Shown here in pieces: positions 1 to 9,376 of a DNA stretch of 64,000 nucleotides. A program made the position numbers and the translations under genes. This stretch comes from RGIG3701 sp030530205 (lineage in GTDB: Bacteria > Planctomycetota > Planctomycetia > Pirellulales > Thermoguttaceae): contig JAUMVK010000020.1 of assembly GCA_030530205.1 (NCBI GenBank), forward strand, positions 4,092-68,091, written 5' to 3'. Position 1 is the stretch's first letter, and every line of letters begins with the position of its first letter. The notes under the pieces were generated by a model. The model saw only the letters and a list, made by a program, of their open reading frames with translations. It was not told the DNA's origin and made no database searches.

Positions 1-1290
1 ATCGTTCAGCATTCCTATACGTATGACGAAACCAACAACATCGTAGAATACCTGAATTCCATTGACGGAAATACAGAATACAACTACGACTTCCTCGGCC
101 AACTCATTGGCGCAGACTATGAGAACCAGAACTTAACCGACGAATCGTATTCTTACGACTCCAACGGCAATCGCATCACCGCCAATGGTTCCAATTACAT
201 CACCGGCTCGAACAACGAACTAACCTCTGACGGTTCATGGTCGTATGTTTACGACGATGAAGGAAATAGAATCAGCAAAACGAATTCTACTAATCGCGAA
301 CTCTACGAGTGGGATTATCGCAACCGTCTAACTTCCGTCACACAGCAGGAATACAATTCCACTACGGAAGAATGGCAAACCGTTCAAATCATCGAATACG
401 CCTACGACTACAACAATATCTGGATTCGCAAAACCCTCGATACAAACGGTGATGGAATCGCAGACTCCAAGACCATTTTCATCCCGGAAAACTACCAAAC
501 AACGGTTCAACTTGACGATACGGATTTGACAGATGCCACTGGTCCGGTCGTCACGCACCACTACCTCTGGACGCCAAATCAACAAGACAAACTCCTTGCA
601 GATACCACAACAAGTGGTATTTTATGGGCTTTAACCGATCATTTGGGAACAATTCGTGATGTTTTAGACGGTAATTCATCCACTCACCTCATCTACGACG
701 CTTTCGGAAACCTCACCTCCGGCACGAACCCCATCTTCTTCGGCTACACCGGTAAACCTTTCGACCCAGCCACCCAGCTTCAAAACAACATCAACCGCTG
801 GTACGATGCTGATGTTGGAAGGTGGTTAAGTAACGACCCGATTGGGTTTGATGGAAATGATACTAATTTGTATCGATACATTCAAAATCATCCTTCAATT
901 TTTTGTGATCCATCTGGTTTAGAACTTCAACAAGCAGGTTGCTGTAATTCACAAAGGATAGAAACAATTCTTGATATTACAAATCAAATACTATTAGCTC
1001 CAAAGTGTCAAAAGTGGTTCAGAAATCATGGGTTCAATGGCCCTATTGGTACCTCCCCGAATTGGACGGTAAATTGTCATAGTAATTGGAAAGTTATGTG
1101 TCTTCTTGGATTTCCGGCTTGGACTATGCCGGGATTGGGTATTGGACTTTGCGAGTCTCAATTGGATAGTTATGGCGATATTGCATGGGCTTCATTATTG
1201 ATACACGAGCTCGCGCATCATTTTTGTACATCCTTTGCGGGGCGTGAAGCATGTGCGATTAGTGCTCAGAATGATTGTGACGGGACCTAA
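1..1290 (+). CDS. RHS/YD-repeat protein with HEXXH metallopeptidase tip (5' end outside window)
   Basis: The reading frame is open from base 1, so the start lies upstream of the window. The first ~290 residues are YD-type RHS repeats (YDETNNI, YDSNGNR, YDDEGNR, YDYNNIW) followed by the conserved RHS core end (LTDHLGTIRDV, FGYTGKPFDP, NRWYDADVGRWLSNDPIGF). After that the sequence diverges into a Cys-rich C-terminal domain of ~125 residues carrying LIHELAHHFC, an HEXXH zinc-peptidase motif. In the RHS family the core is a shell that encapsulates a variable C-terminal toxin, so a secreted or contact-delivered protease toxin is inferred. The membrane protein at 1310 could be its immunity partner. 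No delivery apparatus is visible. Confidence 0.85.
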   Translation: MVQHSYTYDETNNIVEYLNSIDGNTEYNYDFLGQLIGADYENQNLTDESYSYDSNGNRITANGSNYITGSNNELTSDGSWSYVYDDEGNRISKTNSTNRELYEWDYRNRLTSVTQQEYNSTTEEWQTVQIIEYAYDYNNIWIRKTLDTNGDGIADSKTIFIPENYQTTVQLDDTDLTDATGPVVTHHYLWTPNQQDKLLADTTTSGILWALTDHLGTIRDVLDGNSSTHLIYDAFGNLTSGTNPIFFGYTGKPFDPATQLQNNINRWYDADVGRWLSNDPIGFDGNDTNLYRYIQNHPSIFCDPSGLELQQAGCCNSQRIETILDITNQILLAPKCQKWFRNHGFNGPIGTSPNWTVNCHSNWKVMCLLGFPAWTMPGLGIGLCESQLDSYGDIAWASLLIHELAHHFCTSFAGREACAISAQNDCDGT

Positions 1291-1309
1291 TCTGGAAAGG
1301 ATTAATAAA

Positions 1310-1633
1310 ATGCCACAAAATGCGGATGACAATATAGGGACAAGAAATCGATATTCATTTTGTTTTGTAGCTATTTTACTGCTCTTGGTAGCAATTTTTG
1401 CAACATTCATGCAAAAATTGTGCGAAAGCAACCTTGCTATTGCCAGAGGGAATGAGGTGCGTATGTTGATGGGTACAGCCAAGGGTTGGCTATATACCTC
1501 CCTTCTGTTTGCAATGATGTCAATATTGTCTTGGTGTTTGGTAGTTTGCTATAATAAAAACAAACAAAACCTTACCGTTACACTAATCATTCTTTGGTTT
1601 TTTTACATTTTTCTGCAATTTATTATCGTATGA
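1310..1633 (+). CDS. Small membrane protein, candidate RHS immunity protein
   Basis: A 107-aa protein starting with MPQNADD, preceded by a GGAAAGG ribosome site and beginning 20 bp after the upstream RHS stop. It has three hydrophobic segments: residues ~17-35 (FCFVAILLLLVAIFATF), ~62-83 and ~92-106. No family is recognised. Its position directly after a toxin-like RHS tip and its size fit an immunity protein; this is inference from context only. A longer frame is open upstream of this ATG, but it overlaps the RHS gene and lacks a ribosome site. Confidence 0.6.
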   Translation: MPQNADDNIGTRNRYSFCFVAILLLLVAIFATFMQKLCESNLAIARGNEVRMLMGTAKGWLYTSLLFAMMSILSWCLVVCYNKNKQNLTVTLIILWFFYIFLQFIIV

Positions 1634-1783
1634 AAGGTTGAGAAATTAAACGTATTGAGTCTATTTTGGCAGAGATTTGAGTAGAATATAGACGAACTCA
1701 ATTTTGGCTCATCCGATAATTCAGTGAAGAAAAGCGGAAGGGGAAGACTCATGGAGTACCAATAAAATCCCGATATTCAAAAT

Positions 1784-3706
1784 ATGAAAACATTTCACCG
1801 TCCTAAATTCCGTCCTTACCGCTCAACTCTTCCTCACCGAAGAGACCGGGGAAGGTACTGCTTTTTCTCCGGCACTGAACATGAGCGACGAAGGATGGTG
1901 TGCATTGGCGGTAATTACGACGCGGTTGGCCATCAAACCGCTTTCCCTCTCACACTCAATGGCCGCTCCGACCGCACCATTTCCACGGAATACGACCACC
2001 TCGGCAACGCGACTTCCATCCGCCAGCACGGCAATGCAGTTGACGAGATTTTCGCGGAATTCGAACACAACGCCAACGGTCTCCTAACCTCCGTCCGCCG
2101 TTACGAAAAAGATGACGATACCATAAACGAAATCGCCAACTCACTTTACGAGTACAACGCGAACAGCGCCGTCACCTCCATTACACACAACGATTCGAAT
2201 GGTTCACAAATCGTCAAACACTCCTACACATATGACGAAACCAACAACATCGTCGAATATTTAAATTCGATCGATGGTAATACAGAATACAATTATGACT
2301 TCCTCGGCCAACTCATTAGCGCGGACTACGCTAACGGCTCTATTGCTGATGAAACTTATACCTACGACGAAAACGGCAACCGTATCACCGCGAACGGCTC
2401 GAACTACACGACCGGCGACAACAACGAACTGACCAGCGACGGAACCTGGACCTACACCTACGACGCCGAAGGCAACCGGATCAGTAAAACGAACGCTGCG
2501 AATACTGAACGTGAACTATATACGTGGGACTATCGCAACCGTTTAACCACGGTTACGAAACAAACCTACGATACATTGACTAATGAATGGACCACGGTTC
2601 AAATCGTCGAATACGCTTACGATTACAATAACATCTGGATCCGTAAAACCCTCGATACAAACGGTGATGGAATCGCAGACTCCAAGACCATTTTCATCCC
2701 GGAAAACTATCAAACCACGGTCCAGATCGATAATAACACCGTTACACACCACTACCTCTGGACGCCGAACCAGCAGGACAAACTCCTCACCGATACTACA
2801 GCAAGTGGTATTTTATGGGCATTAACCGATCATTTGGAGACAATTCGTGATGTTTTAGACGGTAATTCATCCACCCACCTCATTTATGACGCTTTCGGAA
2901 ACCTCATCTCCGGCACAAACCCCATCCTTTTCGGCTACACCGGCAAAGCGTTCGACCCCGACACTGCCCTTCAAAACAACATCAACCGCTGGTACGACTC
3001 CACCGTCGGCCGCTGGCTGTCCACCGACCCCATGGGGTTTAATGGTAGTGACACAAATTTATATCGGTATGTAGGAAACAGAACCATTGATAGTTGCGAT
3101 GTAATGGGATTGCAAATCCAAAATCCTTTCAAGAATGTGAAAGAGCAGCCTAGAAAAATATTTGAAAACGAACTCGGAAGGATCAAAAGTGGAATTGACC
3201 AAATACAAGCAGAAATTGAAAAGATTAAGAATAATATAAAGAAAGAACTTCCTGGATATTGTAGCGAATGTGATGATAGGGTACAACTTAACCAGATTCA
3301 TATGACAAGTAGTTTGACGGCCACAGTTAAAAATAAAGTAAAAGCGAATAAACTTAAAATCATCAATTATTCTCCTAAAACGGCAATCGTAACGGATTTG
3401 GCTGAGAAGATAAGTTCCCAATTAGAAAGAGGGCTTTATTGGACAGATTCTGTGGACTATCGAATACAGAGCAAATCGTACGAATGTAATCAATCTCATA
3501 TTATAAAGAAATTTTCTGGTGTTCTTTCTAGAATTCCAGTAACTTTTCAATTTTCATTAGCGTTATTAAATGACAATAAAACGATAGATTTCTATAAACC
3601 GGAATATGTTCCGCTGATATATGGTACTCCATTGGCAACCATGGATGTAGAATTAGAATTTTTTTGCACTATAGCATATGAAATAGACGTTTATCACTGT
3701 TGCTAA
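1784..3706 (+). CDS. RHS/YD-repeat protein, second cassette
   Basis: A 640-aa RHS protein. The first ~40 residues are not RHS-like (Arg-rich, LPHRRDRGRY) and seem to be a short new N-terminus joined to the middle of an RHS core; YD repeats run from ~46 to 420 and the core-terminal RHS motif (LFGYTGKAFDPDTALQNN) is intact. The tip after VMGLQIQ is ~190 residues with a predicted coiled coil (IKSGIDQIQAEIEKIKNN) and six cysteines; it matches no family I know. DNA for the core is close to identical to the copies at 1-875, 5660-6430 and 8360-8975, so this looks like a recombination-generated cassette. Full-length RHS proteins are usually over 1,200 aa, so this is a truncated (orphan) form. No good promoter is visible. 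Confidence 0.8.
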   Translation: MKTFHRPKFRPYRSTLPHRRDRGRYCFFSGTEHERRRMVCIGGNYDAVGHQTAFPLTLNGRSDRTISTEYDHLGNATSIRQHGNAVDEIFAEFEHNANGLLTSVRRYEKDDDTINEIANSLYEYNANSAVTSITHNDSNGSQIVKHSYTYDETNNIVEYLNSIDGNTEYNYDFLGQLISADYANGSIADETYTYDENGNRITANGSNYTTGDNNELTSDGTWTYTYDAEGNRISKTNAANTERELYTWDYRNRLTTVTKQTYDTLTNEWTTVQIVEYAYDYNNIWIRKTLDTNGDGIADSKTIFIPENYQTTVQIDNNTVTHHYLWTPNQQDKLLTDTTASGILWALTDHLETIRDVLDGNSSTHLIYDAFGNLISGTNPILFGYTGKAFDPDTALQNNINRWYDSTVGRWLSTDPMGFNGSDTNLYRYVGNRTIDSCDVMGLQIQNPFKNVKEQPRKIFENELGRIKSGIDQIQAEIEKIKNNIKKELPGYCSECDDRVQLNQIHMTSSLTATVKNKVKANKLKIINYSPKTAIVTDLAEKISSQLERGLYWTDSVDYRIQSKSYECNQSHIIKKFSGVLSRIPVTFQFSLALLNDNKTIDFYKPEYVPLIYGTPLATMDVELEFFCTIAYEIDVYHCC

Positions 3707-3730
3707 ACTTTGGTCTTGGAAAGGTTTACA

Positions 3731-5350
3731 ATGAAAAGTCGTTTATTGTTTTTTGCATTCTGGGCGGGTCTGAACTGGTTTTTATATGGAGATGTTATCG
3801 AAACAGAATGGCCTCAGTTTCCCGAAAATGTGACCGTTCGGCGTCGTGTTTCCGAACGGCTGCCGTCATTCCCATTTGTTGACAGTACATTAATCGATGA
3901 AGATGATGGTTTTAATCGGCAATTCTGCGAGTTGTACTGTACTTCCGACTACGACTCGCTCTCATGCGTAGAGGGAACGTTGATTAATGGTGAGTTCTTG
4001 GTTCCCGCTTCTGTAAAATCGATTCATGGCAGGGGTATGATTTTGCAAAATTCGAAGTTTTGCGACAAATTCGTGGAAATCAATGGGAAAAGTGTCCTTA
4101 TTCCGAAAGGTTTGCAATTGACAGAATTCTGGAATAACAGAGAAAGCAGCGAGGATTCACCTGAGAGCATGTACATACTGGCCGATGAGCAATTTATACC
4201 CCAATATCAAATTATCGAAGGAAAACTCTATAAATTAAGTAAACACCAGAAATATTTCAAACGCAGTTTCTGGAGCCATCAGAAAAAATACGTTTGGAAG
4301 ATTGTCACGAACCCTGACGGAACCCAGTCCCTTTGGGGATTGGACGATCGATTTGAGGGAAAGTGGGATGCGGTTACTCATGTTCAGTCGGGCAAACAGG
4401 AAGGAAACGTCGCCTTTATTGCAGCCAATGAAAACGGTTATCTCGTATACGAAAGCAAACATGGCAAGACCGTCTTGAAAGGTCAGATTCCGAAGGATGA
4501 GCAGATTTTCCGTATTGTGTTTCCCAGAACGGACGACTCTCTGCTGTATATCGAGACCTGGAAGGAGAGCACGTCGAGCTTTCGAACATGGGTTTTTGAT
4601 GGCGACAGGCAGCGCTGTTGCCTTCAGTCAGACTTTCTATGCAGCGAGACCGACTATGCGTTTATCGAGGAGAATGCCGAAGGAAGCTGCCTTCTCTGGA
4701 ACAATGGGAATCGAACGCCTATCCCCAGTGAAGCAAATGTTTTACGTATTTTTTCCGAAAAAGAACCGGTACTGCTGAAGTATCGAAACAAAGATACCCG
4801 GATGTTTTCAGTATACCTCGGAGATGAAAAATTACTGGAAGGCGAAGCGGTTGTTTCTTTTTTTCCGTCCCCGGATTCGCCATTCCGATATGTGATTAGC
4901 GCAATAAAATCCCGTGAATCAGGGGGCTGCGACTCCCTGCTGATCCGTGAGGGAACTCCACCGATAACCTATCCCAATGCTTTGTTGAGTGCGTACAGCG
5001 ACGATTGGCGCAGATGGATTTTATCCGTATCTGAAGATCCGACCGGAGAAAATTGTTTTCTTCTCCTGAACAGCGGGGAAAAGTATGGTCCATTTCTGAA
5101 TGTCAGTAATGTTGTTTTTTCCAGCGATGGGCAATCCTGGTGCGCGATCGTTCAAATGTTGACGGACCGGCGTTATTCCATTTTATACAATGGCAAACTC
5201 GGAACCATGTACGACAACATCATTCAGCTGGACATCTTTTTCCCACATGACCGGTTCCACACCTACGGCCTGCGCGACGGAAAATGGTACCGCATCGACG
5301 TCCATTTTGATAAAGATGATTCTTCCGCCAACGGGGTTTCCGCACAATGA
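3731..5350 (+). CDS. Secreted protein, possibly beta-propeller-like, unknown function
   Basis: A 539-aa protein starting MKSRLLFFAF with a clear N-terminal signal peptide (hydrophobic to about residue 17). I chose this ATG because GGAAAGG lies just upstream; an in-frame ATG at 3710 lacks a site. It begins 24 bp after the RHS stop and is therefore probably co-transcribed. The body is rich in short beta-strand-like segments (LLYIETW, FRTWVFDG, RYSILYNGK) suggestive of a propeller, but no repeat signature is firm. It may be the partner of the preceding RHS tip in the cell envelope; no family is recognised. Confidence 0.6.
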   Translation: MKSRLLFFAFWAGLNWFLYGDVIETEWPQFPENVTVRRRVSERLPSFPFVDSTLIDEDDGFNRQFCELYCTSDYDSLSCVEGTLINGEFLVPASVKSIHGRGMILQNSKFCDKFVEINGKSVLIPKGLQLTEFWNNRESSEDSPESMYILADEQFIPQYQIIEGKLYKLSKHQKYFKRSFWSHQKKYVWKIVTNPDGTQSLWGLDDRFEGKWDAVTHVQSGKQEGNVAFIAANENGYLVYESKHGKTVLKGQIPKDEQIFRIVFPRTDDSLLYIETWKESTSSFRTWVFDGDRQRCCLQSDFLCSETDYAFIEENAEGSCLLWNNGNRTPIPSEANVLRIFSEKEPVLLKYRNKDTRMFSVYLGDEKLLEGEAVVSFFPSPDSPFRYVISAIKSRESGGCDSLLIREGTPPITYPNALLSAYSDDWRRWILSVSEDPTGENCFLLLNSGEKYGPFLNVSNVVFSSDGQSWCAIVQMLTDRRYSILYNGKLGTMYDNIIQLDIFFPHDRFHTYGLRDGKWYRIDVHFDKDDSSANGVSAQ

Positions 5351-5515
5351 AACCGTGGTTTTAACTCGGCGGGCCTTCGCCTTCGGACCCCGGTTTGCCG
5401 TCGAAACCCGGCATGCCACACATCGGGATATTGCACCAGTCCCCCTCTCGCCGACCTCCGGAGCGGAACCGATAAACTTCGGCCAGAGCTTCCTTCCCTT
5501 TTCCATCCTCCCCGC

Positions 5516-5544
5516 TTGACAGAACCCCACCGGGAGATTAAACT
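5516..5544 (+). promoter_or_regulatory. Possible sigma70-type promoter before third RHS cassette
   Basis: TTGACA, a 17-bp spacer and TAAACT, ending 5 bp before the ATG pair at 5550/5553. The same arrangement recurs at 8201-8229 before the fourth cassette. If it is the promoter, the mRNA would be nearly leaderless. The GGGAG within the spacer could instead be a ribosome site of a longer transcript. Confidence 0.4.
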
Positions 5545-5549
5545 AAGGA

Positions 5550-7076
5550 ATGATGATTCAAAATAACCGATTTTTACCCCCATCCCCACTTCCCCATTCA
5601 CTCCTTCCCCGAGGCAGGAGACAGGGACGTTACGTCCCCTTTTCCGCCAATCACACCAACGGCACAACCTACGACTTCCTCGGCCAACTCATCGCCGCTG
5701 GCTACTCCAACACCGGTTTGACAGATGAAAGTTATTCCTACGACTCCAACGGCAATCGTATTACTGCCAATGGTTCCAATTACACCACCGGCTCGAATAA
5801 CGAGCTAACTTCCGACGGTTCATGGACTTACACCTACGACGATGAAGGAAATCGAGTTTCTAAGACAAACTCCACCCACCGCGAACTTTACGAATGGGAC
5901 TACCGTAACCGCCTAACGAAAGTCACTCAGCAGGAATACAATTCATCCACGGAAGAATGGCAAGATGTTCAAATCGTTGAATACACCTATGACTACAACA
6001 ACATCTGGATTCGCAAACTTTTAGACACCAACGGCGACGGAACCCCCGATTCAAAGTCCATCTTCATTCCAGAAAACTACCAAACAACCGTCCAAATCGA
6101 TGATGGCATCGTTACCCACCACTACCTCTGGACGCCCAATCAACAAGACAAACTCCTCGCTGACACAACAACCGACGGTGTTTTGTGGAGTTTAACCGAT
6201 CATTTGGGGACAATTCGCGATGTTTTAGACGGTAATTCATCCACCCACCTCATTTACGACGCCTTCGGTAACCTTACCTCCGGCACGAACCCGCTCCTCT
6301 TCGGCTACACAGGCAAAGCCTTCGACCCCGCCACGAACCTCCAAAACAACATCAACCGCTGGTACGACGCCACGATTGGCCGCTGGCTATCCACCGATCC
6401 AATCGGGTTTAATGGAAATGATACGAATTTGTATCGTTATGTAAATAATTCAATAAACAAATATCTTGACACTTGGGGATTTCTCACATGTCAACAATTA
6501 AAAACAAACGCCTTTATTTTCATTAAGAATCATTTTTTATATAAAAAAATCAAATCAAGAAAAATCGTAATTGAATGTAAGTCTTCTTGTGGAAATGAGT
6601 CTTGGGATGCTGTAGCCATACCGCATGAAAAAATTATAAATAATCAAAAAATAGTATATAAAGTTACAATATGTATTGCTAAATCACGTGTTTGCAATTT
6701 TGATCAGGCATCGTTTAACGGTTTGCTACTACACGAATTGTATCACGCACAAAGATTTTTTGAAGGTTATACAATTAGTGAGGACACTAGAAAAAGCGAG
6801 GAAGAAGAAGCATATCGACGCCAAGCCGAATATTTGTATCCCGAAGCTGTCAATCCTGAACAGAATGAGTGTCAAAAAAAATGGAGAGACTGGTTTGTTC
6901 AAAGCAATGCTCCGTTAAGTTATATGACTGAAGAAGAGTTAAAGAACTACTTCAAACCAGCACCTCCCAATTGTAAGCCTATAAGAAGGTGGGTTGGGTT
7001 GAGTGTAAATGGAGATAATTTTTACTATACTGGTCCCCCTTCATCTATTGGACTCTGGCAAGTTGAAAATTATTAA
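5550..7076 (+). CDS. RHS/YD-repeat protein with HEXXH metallopeptidase tip, third cassette
   Basis: A 508-aa orphan RHS protein. Two adjacent ATGs (5550 and 5553) are possible starts. A short Arg/Pro-rich leader (LPRGRRQGRYVPF, residues ~20-32) resembles those of the neighbouring cassettes and leads into the RHS core (YDFLGQL onward). The core ends with LFGYTGKAFDP and RWLSTDPIGF. The ~215-residue tip contains LLLHELYHAQRF, an HEXXH motif, followed by an EEEEAYRRQAE helix that could supply the third zinc ligand; two CxxxC-like pairs precede it. This is a second, non-homologous metallopeptidase-type tip in this cluster. The next gene starts 23 bp downstream. Confidence 0.8.
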   Translation: MMIQNNRFLPPSPLPHSLLPRGRRQGRYVPFSANHTNGTTYDFLGQLIAAGYSNTGLTDESYSYDSNGNRITANGSNYTTGSNNELTSDGSWTYTYDDEGNRVSKTNSTHRELYEWDYRNRLTKVTQQEYNSSTEEWQDVQIVEYTYDYNNIWIRKLLDTNGDGTPDSKSIFIPENYQTTVQIDDGIVTHHYLWTPNQQDKLLADTTTDGVLWSLTDHLGTIRDVLDGNSSTHLIYDAFGNLTSGTNPLLFGYTGKAFDPATNLQNNINRWYDATIGRWLSTDPIGFNGNDTNLYRYVNNSINKYLDTWGFLTCQQLKTNAFIFIKNHFLYKKIKSRKIVIECKSSCGNESWDAVAIPHEKIINNQKIVYKVTICIAKSRVCNFDQASFNGLLLHELYHAQRFFEGYTISEDTRKSEEEEAYRRQAEYLYPEAVNPEQNECQKKWRDWFVQSNAPLSYMTEEELKNYFKPAPPNCKPIRRWVGLSVNGDNFYYTGPPSSIGLWQVENY

Positions 7077-7099
7077 AGATTTTGTTTGGGGAGATTACT

Positions 7100-8131
7100 A
7101 TGTTTCGGTTTGTTTTAACTTTATGCGTCACTCTGTTGGTCCATTCGGTCTATGCGCAGACGGAGAAAGAACTGATCGAGAAAATCAGTCACCCCTGGCA
7201 AAGACCTTATGGCAGTGACTTCCTGATTCCTGTAGTCTTTGAACCAGAGGAATTGCCGTCTCTTTGGAAGGATTATTCTTCGAAGGATGCTTTCATCGAG
7301 CATTTGTTCAAGACGTGCAAGTCGAAAAAATTTGAACACCGCAATATGGCGTTCCGCTTTCTGGAACATCATTTCAAAGATTTGGATTTGTCTGAAAAGC
7401 AGATACAGAAACTGATCCAATGGGCGAAATCTGGCCGTAAAGAACAAGCGATCGATGCGATAAAATGTCTCGGGAAAGGGGGCGTAAAAAGTGCGATCCC
7501 AACCTTGCGTGAATGTCTGAAAAAACGCAAACCGGAGATTGCTGCCGAGGCCCTTAATGCGTTGGGGGAGATGCGTGATTTACTTACCGAAGACGATATT
7601 ACGGCCATTGTATCCTGCCTGGATGATACGAGAGAATTTATAGAATGGTACGCTGATTTTGGGGCTTCAATTTCCGTAAATGTCCGAGCCGCGGAAGTCC
7701 TCGCCCGGATCGGGGAACCTGCCGCGTTTGCGCACGAGCGGATTTACAAAACATTTTTCACTCCAGACGAGGACGGGAACTATAACGAAGCCGTTTTTGA
7801 TGAACTTTCCAAAACGCTTTCCCAATCGGATGTGACCATACAGGATTTTTGGCGGCAGATACTTAAAATCGGGATCCACCCTTTGGAAAGAGGGGTAAGT
7901 ACTCTCTATTTGCGGATCGCTAAGGCCCTTGTCAAATTGCAGCCCGACAATAAACAATACCAGATTTTACTTTTGCAGCACTACGTCATTACCCTCGACG
8001 CGGAAGGCCCTGACCAATATTCCAACCTGAGGATCCATCAGAATATCCATGACGCCAAAGACCTGAAGTATATGGAGCCGTTCCTTTCGTTCGTCGAAAA
8101 GCACAAAGAAGTTTTATGGCCGGAGGATTAA
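7100..8131 (+). CDS. Secreted HEAT-repeat-like protein
   Basis: A 343-aa protein starting MFRFVLTLCVTLLVHSVYAQ, a typical signal peptide with an A-Q cleavage region. The GGGAG at ~7089 decides this start over the upstream in-frame ATG at 7082. The body is alpha-helical with HEAT-like units between about residues 70 and 200 (KEQAIDAIKCLGKGGVKSAIPTL; EIAAEALNALGEM), and 'VNVRAAEVLARIGEPA' is a classic HEAT helix pair. It follows the metallopeptidase-tipped RHS gene immediately, so a role as its envelope-located partner is possible but unproven. Confidence 0.6.
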   Translation: MFRFVLTLCVTLLVHSVYAQTEKELIEKISHPWQRPYGSDFLIPVVFEPEELPSLWKDYSSKDAFIEHLFKTCKSKKFEHRNMAFRFLEHHFKDLDLSEKQIQKLIQWAKSGRKEQAIDAIKCLGKGGVKSAIPTLRECLKKRKPEIAAEALNALGEMRDLLTEDDITAIVSCLDDTREFIEWYADFGASISVNVRAAEVLARIGEPAAFAHERIYKTFFTPDEDGNYNEAVFDELSKTLSQSDVTIQDFWRQILKIGIHPLERGVSTLYLRIAKALVKLQPDNKQYQILLLQHYVITLDAEGPDQYSNLRIHQNIHDAKDLKYMEPFLSFVEKHKEVLWPED

Positions 8132-8200
8132 TATTGCTGCTCCATGTTTGGACTATATATGAAGAATATGATAAGTTTCAAGTTTTTTTCTTCTCCACGC

Positions 8201-8229
8201 TTGACAAAACGCTGTGGGGAGGATAAACT
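8201..8229 (+). promoter_or_regulatory. Possible sigma70-type promoter before fourth RHS cassette
   Basis: TTGACA, 17-bp spacer, TAAACT, with the ATG at 8232 (second ATG at 8238). It matches the arrangement at 5516-5544. GGAGG at 8218-8222 inside the spacer is a plausible ribosome site for 8232, so the two readings compete. Confidence 0.4.
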
Positions 8230-8231
8230 GA

Positions 8232-9308
8232 ATGATTATGACAAAAAACAACCGAATTTCACAACCGTCACAATTTCTTCCCAACCTTCCCTACCGAAGG
8301 AGACAAGGGTGGTATGGCTCCTTTTTTACCAACCGCACAAACGCGACGATTTACGCATCCAACGGCGACACTTACACGACCGGCGATAACAACGAACTAA
8401 CCAGCGACGGAACCTGGTCCTATACGTACGACGCAGAGGGCAACCGTGTCAGCAAATCCAATTCCACGAACCGCGAACTCTACACGTGGGACCACCGCAA
8501 CCGCCTGACTTCCGTCACCAAGCAGGAATGGGATTCGGTCGAACAAGACTGGACGACCACGCAAATCGTGGAATACGCCTACGATTATAACAACGTCTGG
8601 ATCCGCAAAATCGTTGGTGAAAACAAAACCATCTTCATCCCCGAAAAATACCAAACGACCGTTCAGATCGATAATAACGCCACCACCCACCACTACCTCT
8701 GGACGCCAAATCAACAAGACAAACTCCTCGCCGACACCACGCCCAACAGCACATCGTGGGCATTGACCGACCACCTCGGCACGATCCGCGACATCCTCGG
8801 CGCCACCACAACCCACCTCATTTACGACGCTTTCGGCAATCTCGCCTCCGGCACGAACCCGCTCCTCTTCGGCTACACCGGTAAACCCTTCGACCCCGCC
8901 ACCCACCTCCAAAACAACATCAACCGCTGGTACGACGCCACCACCGGCCGCTGGCTCTCCACCGATCCGAGTAATTTTTATGGCAATACCCTAAATCTTT
9001 ACAAATATGTTCAGAATAATCCAATATATAATATAGATTGGTGTGGACTTGAAGACGTACCCTATTGGACTTCGTTTTTACCTCTCACTGCGTTTGACGC
9101 TGGTGAATGTTTGCTCATTTTATATATTGGGCATGGCACATTTGAAGGTGGAACAAAAATTATAAATGGGATAGATTTGGGATATACAACTGTACCTAGG
9201 GCTGAAGTTCCTAAAGATTTCATACAGTTTTGGAGTGACATGAATCAATATGGGTATATACATGATAAAGTTTTTGGTTCATCCGGTAACCGCGTACCGG
9301 AAAAATAA
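8232..9308 (+). pseudogene. RHS/YD-repeat protein, fourth cassette, C-terminus cut by ISL3 end
   Basis: A 358-aa frame: short leader (YRRRQGWYGSFF), a shortened RHS core with two or three YD repeats, the core end (LFGYTGKPFDP, RWLSTDPSNF) and a tip of only ~90 residues. The last ten residues (GSSGNRVPEK) are encoded by the inverted repeat of the ISL3 element that starts at 9276, so the native tip is truncated by the insertion. A possible remnant of function cannot be excluded because the frame stays open to a stop inside the IS end. ATG at 8232 or 8238 are both possible starts. Confidence 0.75.
9276..9300 (+). repeat. ISL3 left terminal inverted repeat
   Basis: 25 bp beginning GGTTCATCCGGTAACC and ending GCGTACCGG, followed by AAAAA. 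The same 30 bp occur in reverse at 63217-63248. It interrupts the RHS gene that runs into it. Confidence 0.75.
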
Positions 9309-9376
9309 TTAAAACGCGGACAGGTTCAGTGTATAATGTAAAAAAAAACAGCAAACCATATACACGAGGAAGAACC

